A stretch of 64,000 nt of DNA from Rubrivivax sp. (GTDB taxonomy: Bacteria > Pseudomonadota > Gammaproteobacteria > Burkholderiales > Burkholderiaceae_C), in NCBI GenBank assembly GCA_004210455.1, contig SEFA01000005.1:51423-115422 (forward strand), written 5' to 3'. The first letter of the stretch is position 1; the number at the start of each line of letters is the position of its first letter. Position numbers and translations under genes: made by a program. The notes under the pieces are model-generated. The model saw only the letters and a program-made list of their open reading frames with translations, searched no databases and was not told the origin of the DNA. Shown here piece by piece: positions 49,862-58,257 of this stretch.

Positions 49862-50039
49862 ATACACCGAACCCCGCCGCCCGTGGCGAATGACCTGGAT
49901 GTACGGAACTCCAAATCCGGACCAGGGCAATCCAGAAGGCACTTCTCAGCACCCTGCTGATGCCCCAGACAGACGCGCCCGCCTATCCTGCCCCCCGAGG
50001 CATGGCGGCGGCCAGCGCCGGCACCAGGAGTTCATTCCC

Positions 50040-51413
50040 ATGCACGACAGAGCGACCCCGTCTGACCGGCAACTGCACACGCCAACGGCGCGGACACAGC
50101 CCCAGAAACCCGGATCTCATGCCGGGGACGTATCGAAGACCAGACTTGCGGTCTTGCAGGCGGCCGTCGACCAATCCCCACGCATGCTGGCACAGCGTCA
50201 AGTCATCCGCACGGCGTTCGGGCATGGCCATTCCACCGCAGAGCGCCCCGCTCAACTCATGCACATTCCGGTGTTGGACTTGGACACGGATACGGCCGAG
50301 GTAGGCGAGTTGATCAGTGCATTGCAAAAGATCTGGAATGGCGACACCTTCACCAAAGCGCTATCCAAGGTGGAGGCCGCGGAGCTGCATCGGCGGCTGG
50401 AGAACTCCGACATCTCCCAGGCGATCCTCTCCGCTCTGGCGGACCGTGGGGAGGTGGAACACACGCAGTCACTCTCCGGGGACGAATCCCAGGGGGATGG
50501 CGAAGACTCCTTCAGTTGGGACAGCGACGACGACTCGACTCCCGTCAAAACGAGCTCGAACACCGATGACCTGTTCTTTTCGAAGATGAAGATCGGTGGC
50601 CTGGCCTTGGCTGAAGTCGACGACGACGAGGAAGAGGCGCCGGTCGACAAGGTCGACTTGGCGCGACGGATCATCAACCTGCTGCGGGGAGTCAATGGTG
50701 GGTTGCCCGTATTCCTCGCAGGAGGTGCCGCTGTGACGCTGGCGGGCGGCCCGCGAGAAATCAAGGATCTGGACCTGCGCATTGATCTGGATCGCGACCG
50801 CACCTTCCGAGTGGACGACGAGCTCAGCGACGGCTTGATCAATGGTATCAATCGGCTATTGAACGAGGAATTCGATGATGTCGATGACTTGGAACGCGCC
50901 GACCCGGATACAGGCATGACCATCGCTGGCCACGTCGACGATGTCGAAGTCAGCATCACTCGCACGCCGGCATTGACCTACATGGCCATGGGTCCGGACA
51001 CTTCCGGGGTGGTACGGCTCGGCGAGTTCGACCTCATCTGGGACAAAGCGTACAGCCTCGTCATGCGGAGAGGGAATGAACACGAAAAGCGCCTCACGGA
51101 TCTGATCGACCTGCTCTCACTGATCAGTGGTCGTCCTAGTCTCGTGGTCGCGCTTCGCGGACTCAATCATCAACGATCGGCAGCCTATTTGGGGCAAGCC
51201 CACAAGGCTAACGAGCGGGCAGGCAGGGATATCTACAGCGACAACTTGCTCGATGAATTCGCGAGCACGATCGACATCATGGTCGATAGGCCGCAGGAAG
51301 TGCGCAAGAAGCTTGACAAGATGGGTCTGTCCGGCCTGAACGGAGTCTTGACCATGGTGATGCGGCGAGTTGATGAATACGTGAGTGAAAACAAACCGGT
51401 GACGGTCATTTAG
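50040..51413 (+). CDS. nucleotidyltransferase-like protein with an eCIS-cargo-type N-terminus
   Basis: This 457-residue protein has a disordered N-terminus followed by LAVLQAAVDQSPRMLAQRQ and RTAFG. This motif recurs in proteins carried by extracellular contractile injection systems and in DUF4157-type secreted toxins. After an acidic linker comes FLAGGAAVTLAGGPREIKDL then DLRID, which fits the GG and DxD elements of the nucleotidyltransferase fold, as in AbiEii-like and MNT toxins. The C-terminus is helical. The ATG at 50040 has CCAGGAG upstream. No injection-system genes are in the window. An effector that nucleotidylates RNA or protein is the inferred role. Confidence 0.65.
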   Translation: MHDRATPSDRQLHTPTARTQPQKPGSHAGDVSKTRLAVLQAAVDQSPRMLAQRQVIRTAFGHGHSTAERPAQLMHIPVLDLDTDTAEVGELISALQKIWNGDTFTKALSKVEAAELHRRLENSDISQAILSALADRGEVEHTQSLSGDESQGDGEDSFSWDSDDDSTPVKTSSNTDDLFFSKMKIGGLALAEVDDDEEEAPVDKVDLARRIINLLRGVNGGLPVFLAGGAAVTLAGGPREIKDLDLRIDLDRDRTFRVDDELSDGLINGINRLLNEEFDDVDDLERADPDTGMTIAGHVDDVEVSITRTPALTYMAMGPDTSGVVRLGEFDLIWDKAYSLVMRRGNEHEKRLTDLIDLLSLISGRPSLVVALRGLNHQRSAAYLGQAHKANERAGRDIYSDNLLDEFASTIDIMVDRPQEVRKKLDKMGLSGLNGVLTMVMRRVDEYVSENKPVTVI

Positions 51414-51509
51414 GACTCCGCGATGCAGCGCGGTGCTATGCAGCTGACGCAGATCGAAGCGGCGGCCATTTGAGACTGAAGCGAACCTGACTCCAAGTGC
51501 CATCGCGCG

Positions 51510-51767
51510 ATGAATCGAGGCATCAAGTGGTCTGCGTGGTTGGCCCTTGCCGCCGGGATCGGTCTGATGGCTGCCGGCGTCATTCAGTTGATCGCGCCCG
51601 CGGGCACCATGCCCTCGGGCCTTTCGTGCCGCGCACTTTGCGGCCTATCGCTGATCGCGGCGGAACTCCTCGGAGATCAAGCAGGTCACTGGGCGCTCGC
51701 CGGGCTGACGTATGTGCTTGGGATGTGCCTCGCTGCGATGGGGGTCAAGGTCATCAGGAAGGGTTGA
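51510..51767 (+). CDS. small membrane protein
   Basis: This 85-residue protein has two hydrophobic helices (WLALAAGIGLMAAGVIQLIA; ALAGLTYVLGMCLAAMGVKV) with a short Cys-containing loop (SGLSCRALCGL) between them. I recognise no family. It is about 100 bp downstream of the nucleotidyltransferase-like gene in the same direction. If that protein is a toxin, a small membrane protein next to it could be an immunity factor, but nothing in the sequence shows this. Confidence 0.6.
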   Translation: MNRGIKWSAWLALAAGIGLMAAGVIQLIAPAGTMPSGLSCRALCGLSLIAAELLGDQAGHWALAGLTYVLGMCLAAMGVKVIRKG

Positions 51768-51874
51768 CTGGCCTCACATACGTGGGCTGACACCCCACGG
51801 CCTTGCTCGCTTCCACAGTCGATGCGGGTCGTGGCCGTTTGCAGCCGGATCAGCGCCGGTTCCCTCACTTGGAT

Positions 51875-52246
51875 TCAGGGATCGAGTCGGTGGAAATCCA
51901 AATACAGCTGGCGCAATCGAGGTGGAAGCGCAGACCAATACGGCGCGCATTTGACACTGGCGATCTGCCAGAAAAGGTTCTCCACGAACGAAGAATCGAT
52001 GCAGTCCCGAACATCCTCGTCACCTTCGACATACGCCTCGTCCATGAACTCAAAGAGACGACGATGCGTGGAGTACGGAACATCTCTGACCATGTCTGCA
52101 TTGATCGCTTGGGCCAGGCACTCGAACCACAATGAGTTCGTACCCTCCCACTTCGCGTTGTTGCACCGATCGGCGCTAGCGGAGATTTGTGGAAACAGTG
52201 CGCGCACGCGCTGGTTAAGGAGGTAGGTGGAATCCATCACCTTCAC
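51875..52246 (-). CDS. hypothetical immunity-like protein
   Basis: This 123-residue cytosolic, helical and acidic protein has NSLWFECLAQAINADMVRD, LFEFMDEAYVEGDEDVRDCI and SSFVENLFWQIASVKCAPYW. The pattern of an acidic helical protein with a conserved Asp/Glu-rich middle resembles small toxin-immunity families such as DUF7674, but the match is impressionistic. It is convergent with the small membrane-protein gene 108 bp away. Confidence 0.55.
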   Translation of the reverse strand: MKVMDSTYLLNQRVRALFPQISASADRCNNAKWEGTNSLWFECLAQAINADMVRDVPYSTHRRLFEFMDEAYVEGDEDVRDCIDSSFVENLFWQIASVKCAPYWSALPPRLRQLYLDFHRLDP

Positions 52247-52327
52247 GCGCGTGGGCCAGGCTCGCGCTCTTTACGCGACGTTCGCACAAGGGACGACGCT
52301 CTGGTTATCGGGCTGAGTTTTTCCATG

Positions 52328-52663
52328 CTATCGAGGGCGTCCCGAGAAGACACGGGTGCACAGACGCCGTAGTCCGCTACCCATCAGGGCGAGCAGGTCA
52401 AACGGGTTTGCCGCGGCATAGCCCACTAAGAGCACTACTGCGACGATTGCTGGACTCACCACGGGCGACAGGGCCATCTGCCACCATGCCATGTCTGCCC
52501 GCTTCAGATATCCAACGATGGCACCCATCAGCATGGGGACGCCCACCAGGAAGATCAGCCAAGTGTTGGGGCTGCCCAAGCGCTGTGCGCAGAGCTCAAT
52601 CAGCCGGATGATGCCGGCAGCCAAGCCTACGACAAAGGCGATAGATAAGATGAGATCGAGCAT
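52328..52663 (-). CDS. small integral membrane protein
   Basis: The 111-residue product has three hydrophobic helices (MLDLILSIAFVVGLAAGIIR; NTWLIFLVGVPMLMGAIVGY; MALSPVVSPAIVAVVLLVGY) and a basic C-terminus (RRLCTRVFSGRPR). I used the ATG at 52663, because the open frame upstream to 52747 lacks coding character. No family is recognised and no partner gene is obvious. Confidence 0.55.
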   Translation of the reverse strand: MLDLILSIAFVVGLAAGIIRLIELCAQRLGSPNTWLIFLVGVPMLMGAIVGYLKRADMAWWQMALSPVVSPAIVAVVLLVGYAAANPFDLLALMGSGLRRLCTRVFSGRPR

Positions 52664-52928
52664 CGATCGGACGGTGTGGATGGGCAAATCGGCAGAGCTT
52701 CTCCGCACCATTTGAGCATATGCGCTGCACAGCGCTCCGGTGCTCAAAGGTTGTCGCCAACCGAGACGCCACGTCTCGCATGCAAGGCCCGTGGAACTAT
52801 CGGATCTGAGCCCTCAGACAAGCAGCCAAGTCGAGACAGTCAACGAAGACGGACGCGAGGCGATCGGCCCTAGCCGTCGCCTCGCTGCCTCTGACACTTG
52901 CGATCAAGACGTCACCTCCCTTGGATGG

Positions 52929-53288
52929 TCAGTCAATCGCGCGCTCCACGACACCGAGCATCCCCAGGCTTTCGCGCAGAGACTCCTTCACCGCGTTGAC
53001 CACGTGGCGGGTCGGATCGTCGTGCGCGGAGTTGTCGGCGAGCAGGGACAGCATCGACGCGCTGCTCACCAGCAGTTCGCGCAGATTGGCCAGCGCCGAG
53101 CCCATCGTCAGATCCGCGCGCAGGCAGATCGCATCGGAGCCGAGCCGCGGGCCAAAGACTTGCGTCTCGGTCATGCCCCAGTTGCGCTGCAGGTCGATCA
53201 GCGTCTGCTGATCGCAGCCCGCGAGCGGATGCCGCGCGCGCAGCGGCTTGTCGGACTCGTCGATGCGTGCTTGTTGGAAACTTGCCAT
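52929..53288 (-). CDS. hypothetical protein, loosely DUF3077/DUF6124-like
   Basis: This 119-residue soluble protein starts MASFQQARIDESDKPLRARH. It ends in a helical pair (TMGSALANLRELLVSSASML; HVVNAVKESLRESLGMLGVV). The ending, a helix that begins after a Gly-Ser-Ala and carries many Ser/Leu, recalls the DUF3077/DUF6124 group of small proteins, but I am not sure. The ATG at 53288 is preferred over the upstream frame. A short open frame and repeat copy B lie upstream on the same strand, so it may be in the same transcript. Confidence 0.5.
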   Translation of the reverse strand: MASFQQARIDESDKPLRARHPLAGCDQQTLIDLQRNWGMTETQVFGPRLGSDAICLRADLTMGSALANLRELLVSSASMLSLLADNSAHDDPTRHVVNAVKESLRESLGMLGVVERAID

Positions 53289-53442
53289 GTCACTACCCCG
53301 GTCAATGTGGGACACCACCGGCTCCGACGTTGAAGGCGACATGCCTTCGGATCGACCGGAGAGGTGGGCGAGATGTTCAACCACGCAAGCTCCACGTGAG
53401 GCCGTCCTCGCGGAGAGGCCCATCTCGCCCATGACCAGATGA

Positions 53443-53532
53443 TCAGGAGCTAGAACCGATCTCAGGACCGGCGCCGGAACTTGGGGTGGGTTGAATCACC
53501 GGGGTCCATGCTGCGACCGATTCGGACTTCAT
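53443..53532 (-). CDS. possible 29-residue peptide gene after repeat copy B
   Basis: In minus sense the repeat ends in TTTGATA. It is followed by AAGGATCAAAGAATG, a ribosome binding site (AAGGA) 7 bp before an ATG. The frame reads MKSESVAAWTPVIQPTPSSG then AGPEIGSSS and stops. W-T-P-V-I aligns with W-A-P-V-L in the frame behind copy A. A Trp/Pro/Ser-rich 29-mer with this leader could be a leader peptide, a small regulatory protein or a modified-peptide precursor. No modification enzyme is nearby. Confidence 0.35.
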   Translation of the reverse strand: MKSESVAAWTPVIQPTPSSGAGPEIGSSS

Positions 53533-53620
53533 TCTTTGATCCTTATCAAAGACTTCTGGCGGTCCTCCCTTGGTGGGAGCGAGGGGGATCAGCATCCCCC
53601 TTGAGGGTCAGGGCTTGTCA
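53505..53620. repeat. hairpin-rich interspersed repeat, copy B
   Basis: This second copy of the sequence at 38978-39094 has the same two hairpins, with stronger stems: GGGGGAT/ATCCCCC around CAGC and CTCCC/GGGAG around TTGGT. Conserved flanks are TATCAAAGACTTC and GGGTCAGGGCTTG. It lies in a divergent gap, 12 bp from the short minus-strand frame and about 110 bp from the plus-strand ankyrin ATG. Its role is unknown. Confidence 0.6.
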
Positions 53621-53729
53621 CTGAACGCTTGAGGCGGGGGTGAATAGCGCGGAGCCAAGCTCACGCGTCGCAGACGGTGCCGCTGTTGACGACCTTGCGA
53701 CCTCGTCGGATCCCGACGATCGATTTGGG

Positions 53730-54158
53730 ATGAGGACGGATTTATGCTTGGCGCTAATGACCGACACCGATCCCGACTGGTATGAGCTTCGAAATGCCCT
53801 GTATGCCGGGGACTACGACCGCTCCGCCGCCCTCGTTGCGTCCCGGCCCGAGCTGATCCATCTCATGAATGGGATCGGCGAGACGGTGCTTCACTTTCTC
53901 GCTGTGGAGAACGACCAAGCCGCCGTGGCTTGGCTCCACTCGCGCGGGGCTGACGTCAACACCAAAAACTCATTCAAAGAACCCGTCGTTTTCGAGGTAG
54001 CAGCTCTGGGCTACAAGGAACTCTTCCTATGGCTCGTCACCGCAGGCGCTGATCCGTTTACCGAGGGCTCCGATGGTCAGGGAATCGTCGACCATCTGTT
54101 GGAGTACGACAAGGATGAGATGGTCGACTGGGTTCGTAGCCAAGTTAACGGCCTTTGA
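53730..54158 (+). CDS. ankyrin-repeat protein
   Basis: From the ATG at 53730 the product has 142 residues. A GTG at 53640 would add 30 residues of loose Ser/Asp-rich sequence. Repeats are clear: WYELRNALYAGDYDRSAALV, ETVLHFLAVENDQAAVAWLH, SRGADVNTKNSFKEPVVFEV and ALGYKELFLWLVTAGADPF. The length is that of a compact four-repeat binding module. Repeat copy B ends about 110 bp upstream. It converges with the MFS transporter gene. Confidence 0.78.
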   Translation: MRTDLCLALMTDTDPDWYELRNALYAGDYDRSAALVASRPELIHLMNGIGETVLHFLAVENDQAAVAWLHSRGADVNTKNSFKEPVVFEVAALGYKELFLWLVTAGADPFTEGSDGQGIVDHLLEYDKDEMVDWVRSQVNGL

Positions 54159-54200
54159 TTGGCAATGGGGCGATAGTCCGCGCGTTGGCCTCCGGGCCTT

Positions 54201-55571
54201 CTAAGCCCGCACCCTAAGCCGCGCAAAACTCGCCACCGCCGCCAGCCCTGCGGTCACACCGCCCAGCGCCAGGGCGACGGTCGGCCCTTCGCGCAGGCCG
54301 GCCAGATGGAAGCACAAGGCGACCAGCGCGGCGCCGCTGGCCTGTCCGAGCAGCCGCACCACGCCGATGACGCCGCTGGCGCCGCCGCTGCGGTGCGCAG
54401 GCGCGCTGGACATCAGCGCCTTCAGGTTGGGTGCCTGGAAGAAGCCGAAGCCGGCGCCGCACAGCGCCATCCACAGCACCAGCATCGGCAGCGAGGGATC
54501 GTGGGACTGCAGCGCCAACGCGCACATGCCGATCGCCAGGAGCGCCAGGCCGATGCCGCCCAGCAGCCCCGGTGCATGCCGGTCCGATAGCTGGCCGGCC
54601 AGCGGCGCGGCGATCGCGACGACCACCGGCCACGACGTCATGAGGTAACCGGCGTTGGCGGCGTCGCGGTGCAGGACTTGCTCGAAATAGAACGGCAGCG
54701 AAACGAAGGCCAGGCCCTGGGTGGCGAATGCGCAGACCGCGGTCACCGCCGACAGCGCAAACATGGGTCTGCGCAACAGGTCCACCGGCAACATGGGCGT
54801 GGCGTGGCCGCGCTGGCGATGCAGCAGAAGCGCGCCTGCGGCGATCGTCAGCACCACCGCGGGTAGCACCTGCGTCCAGTCGGCCAACTGCGCCATGGAG
54901 CCCAGCCCGAAGATCAGCGCCGCAAAGCTGGTGGCGGTCAGGACTGCGGTGATCGCATCGAAACCGTGCGGGCGGGGTGGGCTGCTCGGCAATGTCGGCC
55001 AGGCGCAGGCGATCGCCAGCAGGCCCAGAGGGACGTTGATGCCGAACAGCCAGGGCCAACTGGCCGCCGACAGCAACAGCGAGGCCACCGTCGGCCCGAC
55101 CACGAAGCCGATGCTCCCCACCAGCGCATTGATGCCCACTCCCCGGCCCAGCTTGGAAGGTGGGTAGATCTGCCGGATCAGCGCGATGTTCACGCTCATC
55201 ATTGCGCCCGCGCCGATGCCCTGGAAGGCTCGTGCGGCCGCGAGCAGCTCGACGCTGGTGGCGGCCATGCACAGCCCCGACGCGGCGGTGAACAACACGA
55301 GCCCGCCGAGGAAGACTCGCCGCGGGCCGATGCCATCCCCCAGCGCGGCGAACGGCAGCATCGTGGCGACGACCGCGAGCTGGTAGGCATTGATGACCCA
55401 GATCGCCGCGGCGGCATGCGATTTCAGGTCGGCGGCGATGGTCGGCAGCGCGACGTTGGCAATGGCCGTGTCCAACGTGGAGAGCATGACGCCCAACAGG
55501 ACCGCCAGCAGCGCGCTACGTCCGCGAGGGCCAAGGCCGTCTTCTTCTCGTTGCTGATCGTCGGGCGACAT
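54201..55571 (-). CDS. MFS transporter, DHA2-type drug exporter
   Basis: This 456-residue inner-membrane protein has about 14 hydrophobic spans. LSTLDTAIANVALPTIAADL is the DHA2 version of the LDxTIVNVALP motif in the first helix. WVINAYQLAVVATMLPFAAL and GDGIGPRRVFLGG carry loop-2 motif A, and GFVVGPTVASLLLSAASWPW is the antiporter motif C region. It should export a toxic organic compound using the proton gradient. No TetR, MarR or LysR gene is adjacent in the window. The gap to the Gabija-like operon holds its promoter. Confidence 0.9.
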   Translation of the reverse strand: MSPDDQQREEDGLGPRGRSALLAVLLGVMLSTLDTAIANVALPTIAADLKSHAAAAIWVINAYQLAVVATMLPFAALGDGIGPRRVFLGGLVLFTAASGLCMAATSVELLAAARAFQGIGAGAMMSVNIALIRQIYPPSKLGRGVGINALVGSIGFVVGPTVASLLLSAASWPWLFGINVPLGLLAIACAWPTLPSSPPRPHGFDAITAVLTATSFAALIFGLGSMAQLADWTQVLPAVVLTIAAGALLLHRQRGHATPMLPVDLLRRPMFALSAVTAVCAFATQGLAFVSLPFYFEQVLHRDAANAGYLMTSWPVVVAIAAPLAGQLSDRHAPGLLGGIGLALLAIGMCALALQSHDPSLPMLVLWMALCGAGFGFFQAPNLKALMSSAPAHRSGGASGVIGVVRLLGQASGAALVALCFHLAGLREGPTVALALGGVTAGLAAVASFARLRVRA

Positions 55572-55914
55572 CGAGGACTGCTGCCTGGAAGGTGGGATGA
55601 GGCGCTCTCCCCGGAGCCTTGGCCTACGCCGTCCCGGATGGAGCTTGCTCGATCATCTGCCAACGCCATGGCGCAACAGTCTGAATCGCGCACGCCGATG
55701 GGCTCAGCTCCGCGACGACACCCGAATAGAGGGCGTAGCACGCCGCAGACCGCACAGACGGAGTCGGGTGACGCCCCTTCACCTTCATACCGGCCGACAA
55801 GCGGGTAATCGCATATCACTGCGCGTGACGGCTCCGAGGTCTTCCCGCATCTAGTCGCCGCGTCACACTTCGGTTACTGTTTCAAAAGAGCACAAACAAC
55901 AGTGAGGGAAAGAA
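55572..55914. other. 343-bp divergent intergenic region, no gene seen
   Basis: This gap separates the minus-strand MFS gene from the plus-strand OLD-nuclease gene. It must carry both promoters. GTGAGGGAAAGAA just before 55915 is a usable ribosome binding site. Composition drops from GC-rich to noticeably AT-richer near 55860, which may mark the left edge of the defence island. I see no convincing repeat or RNA. Confidence 0.5.
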
Positions 55915-58257
55915 ATGCACATCGAATTCGTCGAGATCGCGAATTTCAGAAAGCTTTTGTCAGCGCGCGTGGATCTGTCGCAGAAAACGACGCTGTTTGT
56001 CGGCGCCAACAACAGCGGCAAGACCTCAGCCATGTTGGCTTTGAGGCGCTTTCTGACGCCACAGCGTTGTGCGTTTGAGATCCACGACTTCACGTTGTGT
56101 CACTTGGGATCGCTCATAGACATCGGCGAAGCCTGGATTCAGGCACACCAAACGAGTGTCAAAGCAGACCTCTCTCTGGATGCTTGGATGCAAGCGCTTC
56201 CCACGTTGGATATTTGGCTACATGTCGAGGAAGACGAAGTACACCGGGTCCGCGATTTAGTCCCTCTCATGGAGTGGACTGGCGGACGGCTGGGGGTTCG
56301 GCTGCGCTACGAGCCGAAGGACCTCAACGCACTGTTCAAGGACTTCATCACCGCAATCACCGAAGCCAACGCCATGCGTGAGGCGGCTGCGGCGGCCGCA
56401 GCCGCAAAAGGCGTTGGCACCAAGTTGACTGTTTGGCCTGAAACCCTAGTCGACTTCCTCACGAAGCGGTTGAACTCGATGTTCACAATCCGCGTGTATC
56501 CGCTAGATCCGGATCTGCTTGCGGCCCCCAAGAAGCTTCAAGCCCTGCCGCAGAAGCTTCCGACATCGGCTTTGCCGATTGATGGTGATCCTCTCGGCGG
56601 CCTGATCAAGGTGCATGACATCCCCGCACAGCGAGGATTTGGTGAGATTCCGAGTGGGTTCGAGGAAGACGGCGAGCTGAAAGCTTCTGCAGGGGGAACG
56701 AGGCTGTCGGAACAACTCAGAAGCTACTACTCCAAGCATCTTGATCCTGCGAAGGGGCCAGATCCAATGGACCTTGAGGCACTCCAGGCAATGGAGGCAG
56801 CCGAAGATGCCTTCGATTTGAAGCTGACCGAGAGCTTCAGCGAATGCTTCACCGAAGTTGCGGGACTGGGCTATCCGGGAGTCAGCGACCCGCGGCCTCG
56901 CGTATCGACACGCTTGCGTGCGATCGATGGGTTGAACCACAGCGCAGCAGTCAATTTCGAGGTTGACATGGTTTCAGATGCGGGTTCGGTCACGCCCCTC
57001 CTACTGCTGCCGGAGGGCAGCAACGGGCTGGGCTATCAAAACCTCATCTCGATGATCTTCCGGCTGATGAGCTTCCGCGATGCCTGGATGCGCATCGGCA
57101 AAGCATCGAAGGGGACCGAGGCGGCAAGCATTGAACCGCTGCATTTGGTCCTAGTGGAGGAGCCCGAAGCCCACCTGCATGCACAGGTGCAGCAAGTCTT
57201 TATCAAGAAGGCGTACGAGGTGCTGCGGAGGCGTCCAGAGCTGGGAGAAAACGATGCCCTGCGCACGCAGCTAATCGTGAGCACGCATTCAAGTCACGTT
57301 GCGCACGAGACGCCCTTCGCCAGCTTGCGATATTTCCGGAGGCTCCCGGCCGGCATGGTGGCTAAGGTGCCGGTGTCGACCGTGGTCAACCTATCGCAGG
57401 TCTTCGGAGATGGCACAAAGACCGAGCGCTTCGTCAGCCGATATTTGCGTGCACAGCACGCCGACCTGTTCTTCGCCGACGCAGCGATCCTCGTCGAAGG
57501 GCCTGCTGAACGCATGCTCATTCCCAACTTCATCCGGGCCCACTACCAAGTGCTGCATCAGAGCTACGTTACCTTGTTGGAGATCGGTGGCAGCCACGCG
57601 CATCGTCTGCGCCCGCTGATCGATCACTTGGGCTTGTCGACGCTGATCGTCACAGACCTAGACAGCCTGACGGGGACAGGGGGCTCATCAGTGCAACCTG
57701 CTTTGGGAGCAGGCCAGAAAACCAACAATGCCACCCTCAAGACCTGGGTGCCAGAGCTAGACGATATAGACGCGCTCATGGGCGCGGCGCCAGCGGCCAA
57801 GACGATCAGCGACGCCGATGACACGCTGTTCGCTGTCCGCGCGGCGTACCAGATACCCGTTGATGTCACGATGCCCGGCGCTACCGCCAAGGAAACCGCC
57901 TACCCCTACACGTTCGAGGACGCGCTGGTGTTCGAGAACATGGACTTCTTCGCCACGTTTGCCGGCCCGGGATTGAATGCCAAGTTTCGGACCGCCATTG
58001 CCAACGGGGGCGGAGTTGCTGCGGTCGGTGCCAGCATGTTCGAGGCGCTCAAAGACGGGAAGAAGGCAGAGTTCGCTCTCGACGTCCTGATGGCAGACGA
58101 ATTCAACAGTCTGAAGGTGCCTACGTATATCGCTGAGGGCTTGGAATGGCTGCTGGAACAGATGAAGAAGAAGCAGGTGGAAATCCTGACAACTGCGCCA
58201 GCCACAGCCGTTCCGGTGCCAGCCGCCGCGGTTCCAGCGCTTGGGAGCACGCCATGA
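55915..58257 (+). CDS. OLD-family ATP-dependent nuclease, Gabija GajA-like
   Basis: The 780-residue protein begins MHIEFVEIANFRKLLSARVD and has an ABC-type ATPase with Walker A GANNSGKT at residues 30-37. The OLD Walker B/signature is LVLVEEPEAHLHAQVQQ. A TOPRIM nuclease domain follows (ILVEGPAERMLIPN, later VTDLDS), which cuts DNA. The next gene is a UvrD-like helicase overlapping by 4 bp, the arrangement of class 2 OLD nucleases and of the Gabija anti-phage system. It is clearly longer than the classical GajA of about 580 residues, mainly through extra sequence inside the ATPase half. The C-terminus is Ala/Pro/Val-rich. Confidence 0.85.
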   Translation: MHIEFVEIANFRKLLSARVDLSQKTTLFVGANNSGKTSAMLALRRFLTPQRCAFEIHDFTLCHLGSLIDIGEAWIQAHQTSVKADLSLDAWMQALPTLDIWLHVEEDEVHRVRDLVPLMEWTGGRLGVRLRYEPKDLNALFKDFITAITEANAMREAAAAAAAAKGVGTKLTVWPETLVDFLTKRLNSMFTIRVYPLDPDLLAAPKKLQALPQKLPTSALPIDGDPLGGLIKVHDIPAQRGFGEIPSGFEEDGELKASAGGTRLSEQLRSYYSKHLDPAKGPDPMDLEALQAMEAAEDAFDLKLTESFSECFTEVAGLGYPGVSDPRPRVSTRLRAIDGLNHSAAVNFEVDMVSDAGSVTPLLLLPEGSNGLGYQNLISMIFRLMSFRDAWMRIGKASKGTEAASIEPLHLVLVEEPEAHLHAQVQQVFIKKAYEVLRRRPELGENDALRTQLIVSTHSSHVAHETPFASLRYFRRLPAGMVAKVPVSTVVNLSQVFGDGTKTERFVSRYLRAQHADLFFADAAILVEGPAERMLIPNFIRAHYQVLHQSYVTLLEIGGSHAHRLRPLIDHLGLSTLIVTDLDSLTGTGGSSVQPALGAGQKTNNATLKTWVPELDDIDALMGAAPAAKTISDADDTLFAVRAAYQIPVDVTMPGATAKETAYPYTFEDALVFENMDFFATFAGPGLNAKFRTAIANGGGVAAVGASMFEALKDGKKAEFALDVLMADEFNSLKVPTYIAEGLEWLLEQMKKKQVEILTTAPATAVPVPAAAVPALGSTP

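Noticed and set aside
47882..49942. 686-codon minus-strand open frame across the DUF4261-like and ankyrin-like genes
   Set aside because: It spans two good plus-strand genes and has shadow composition.
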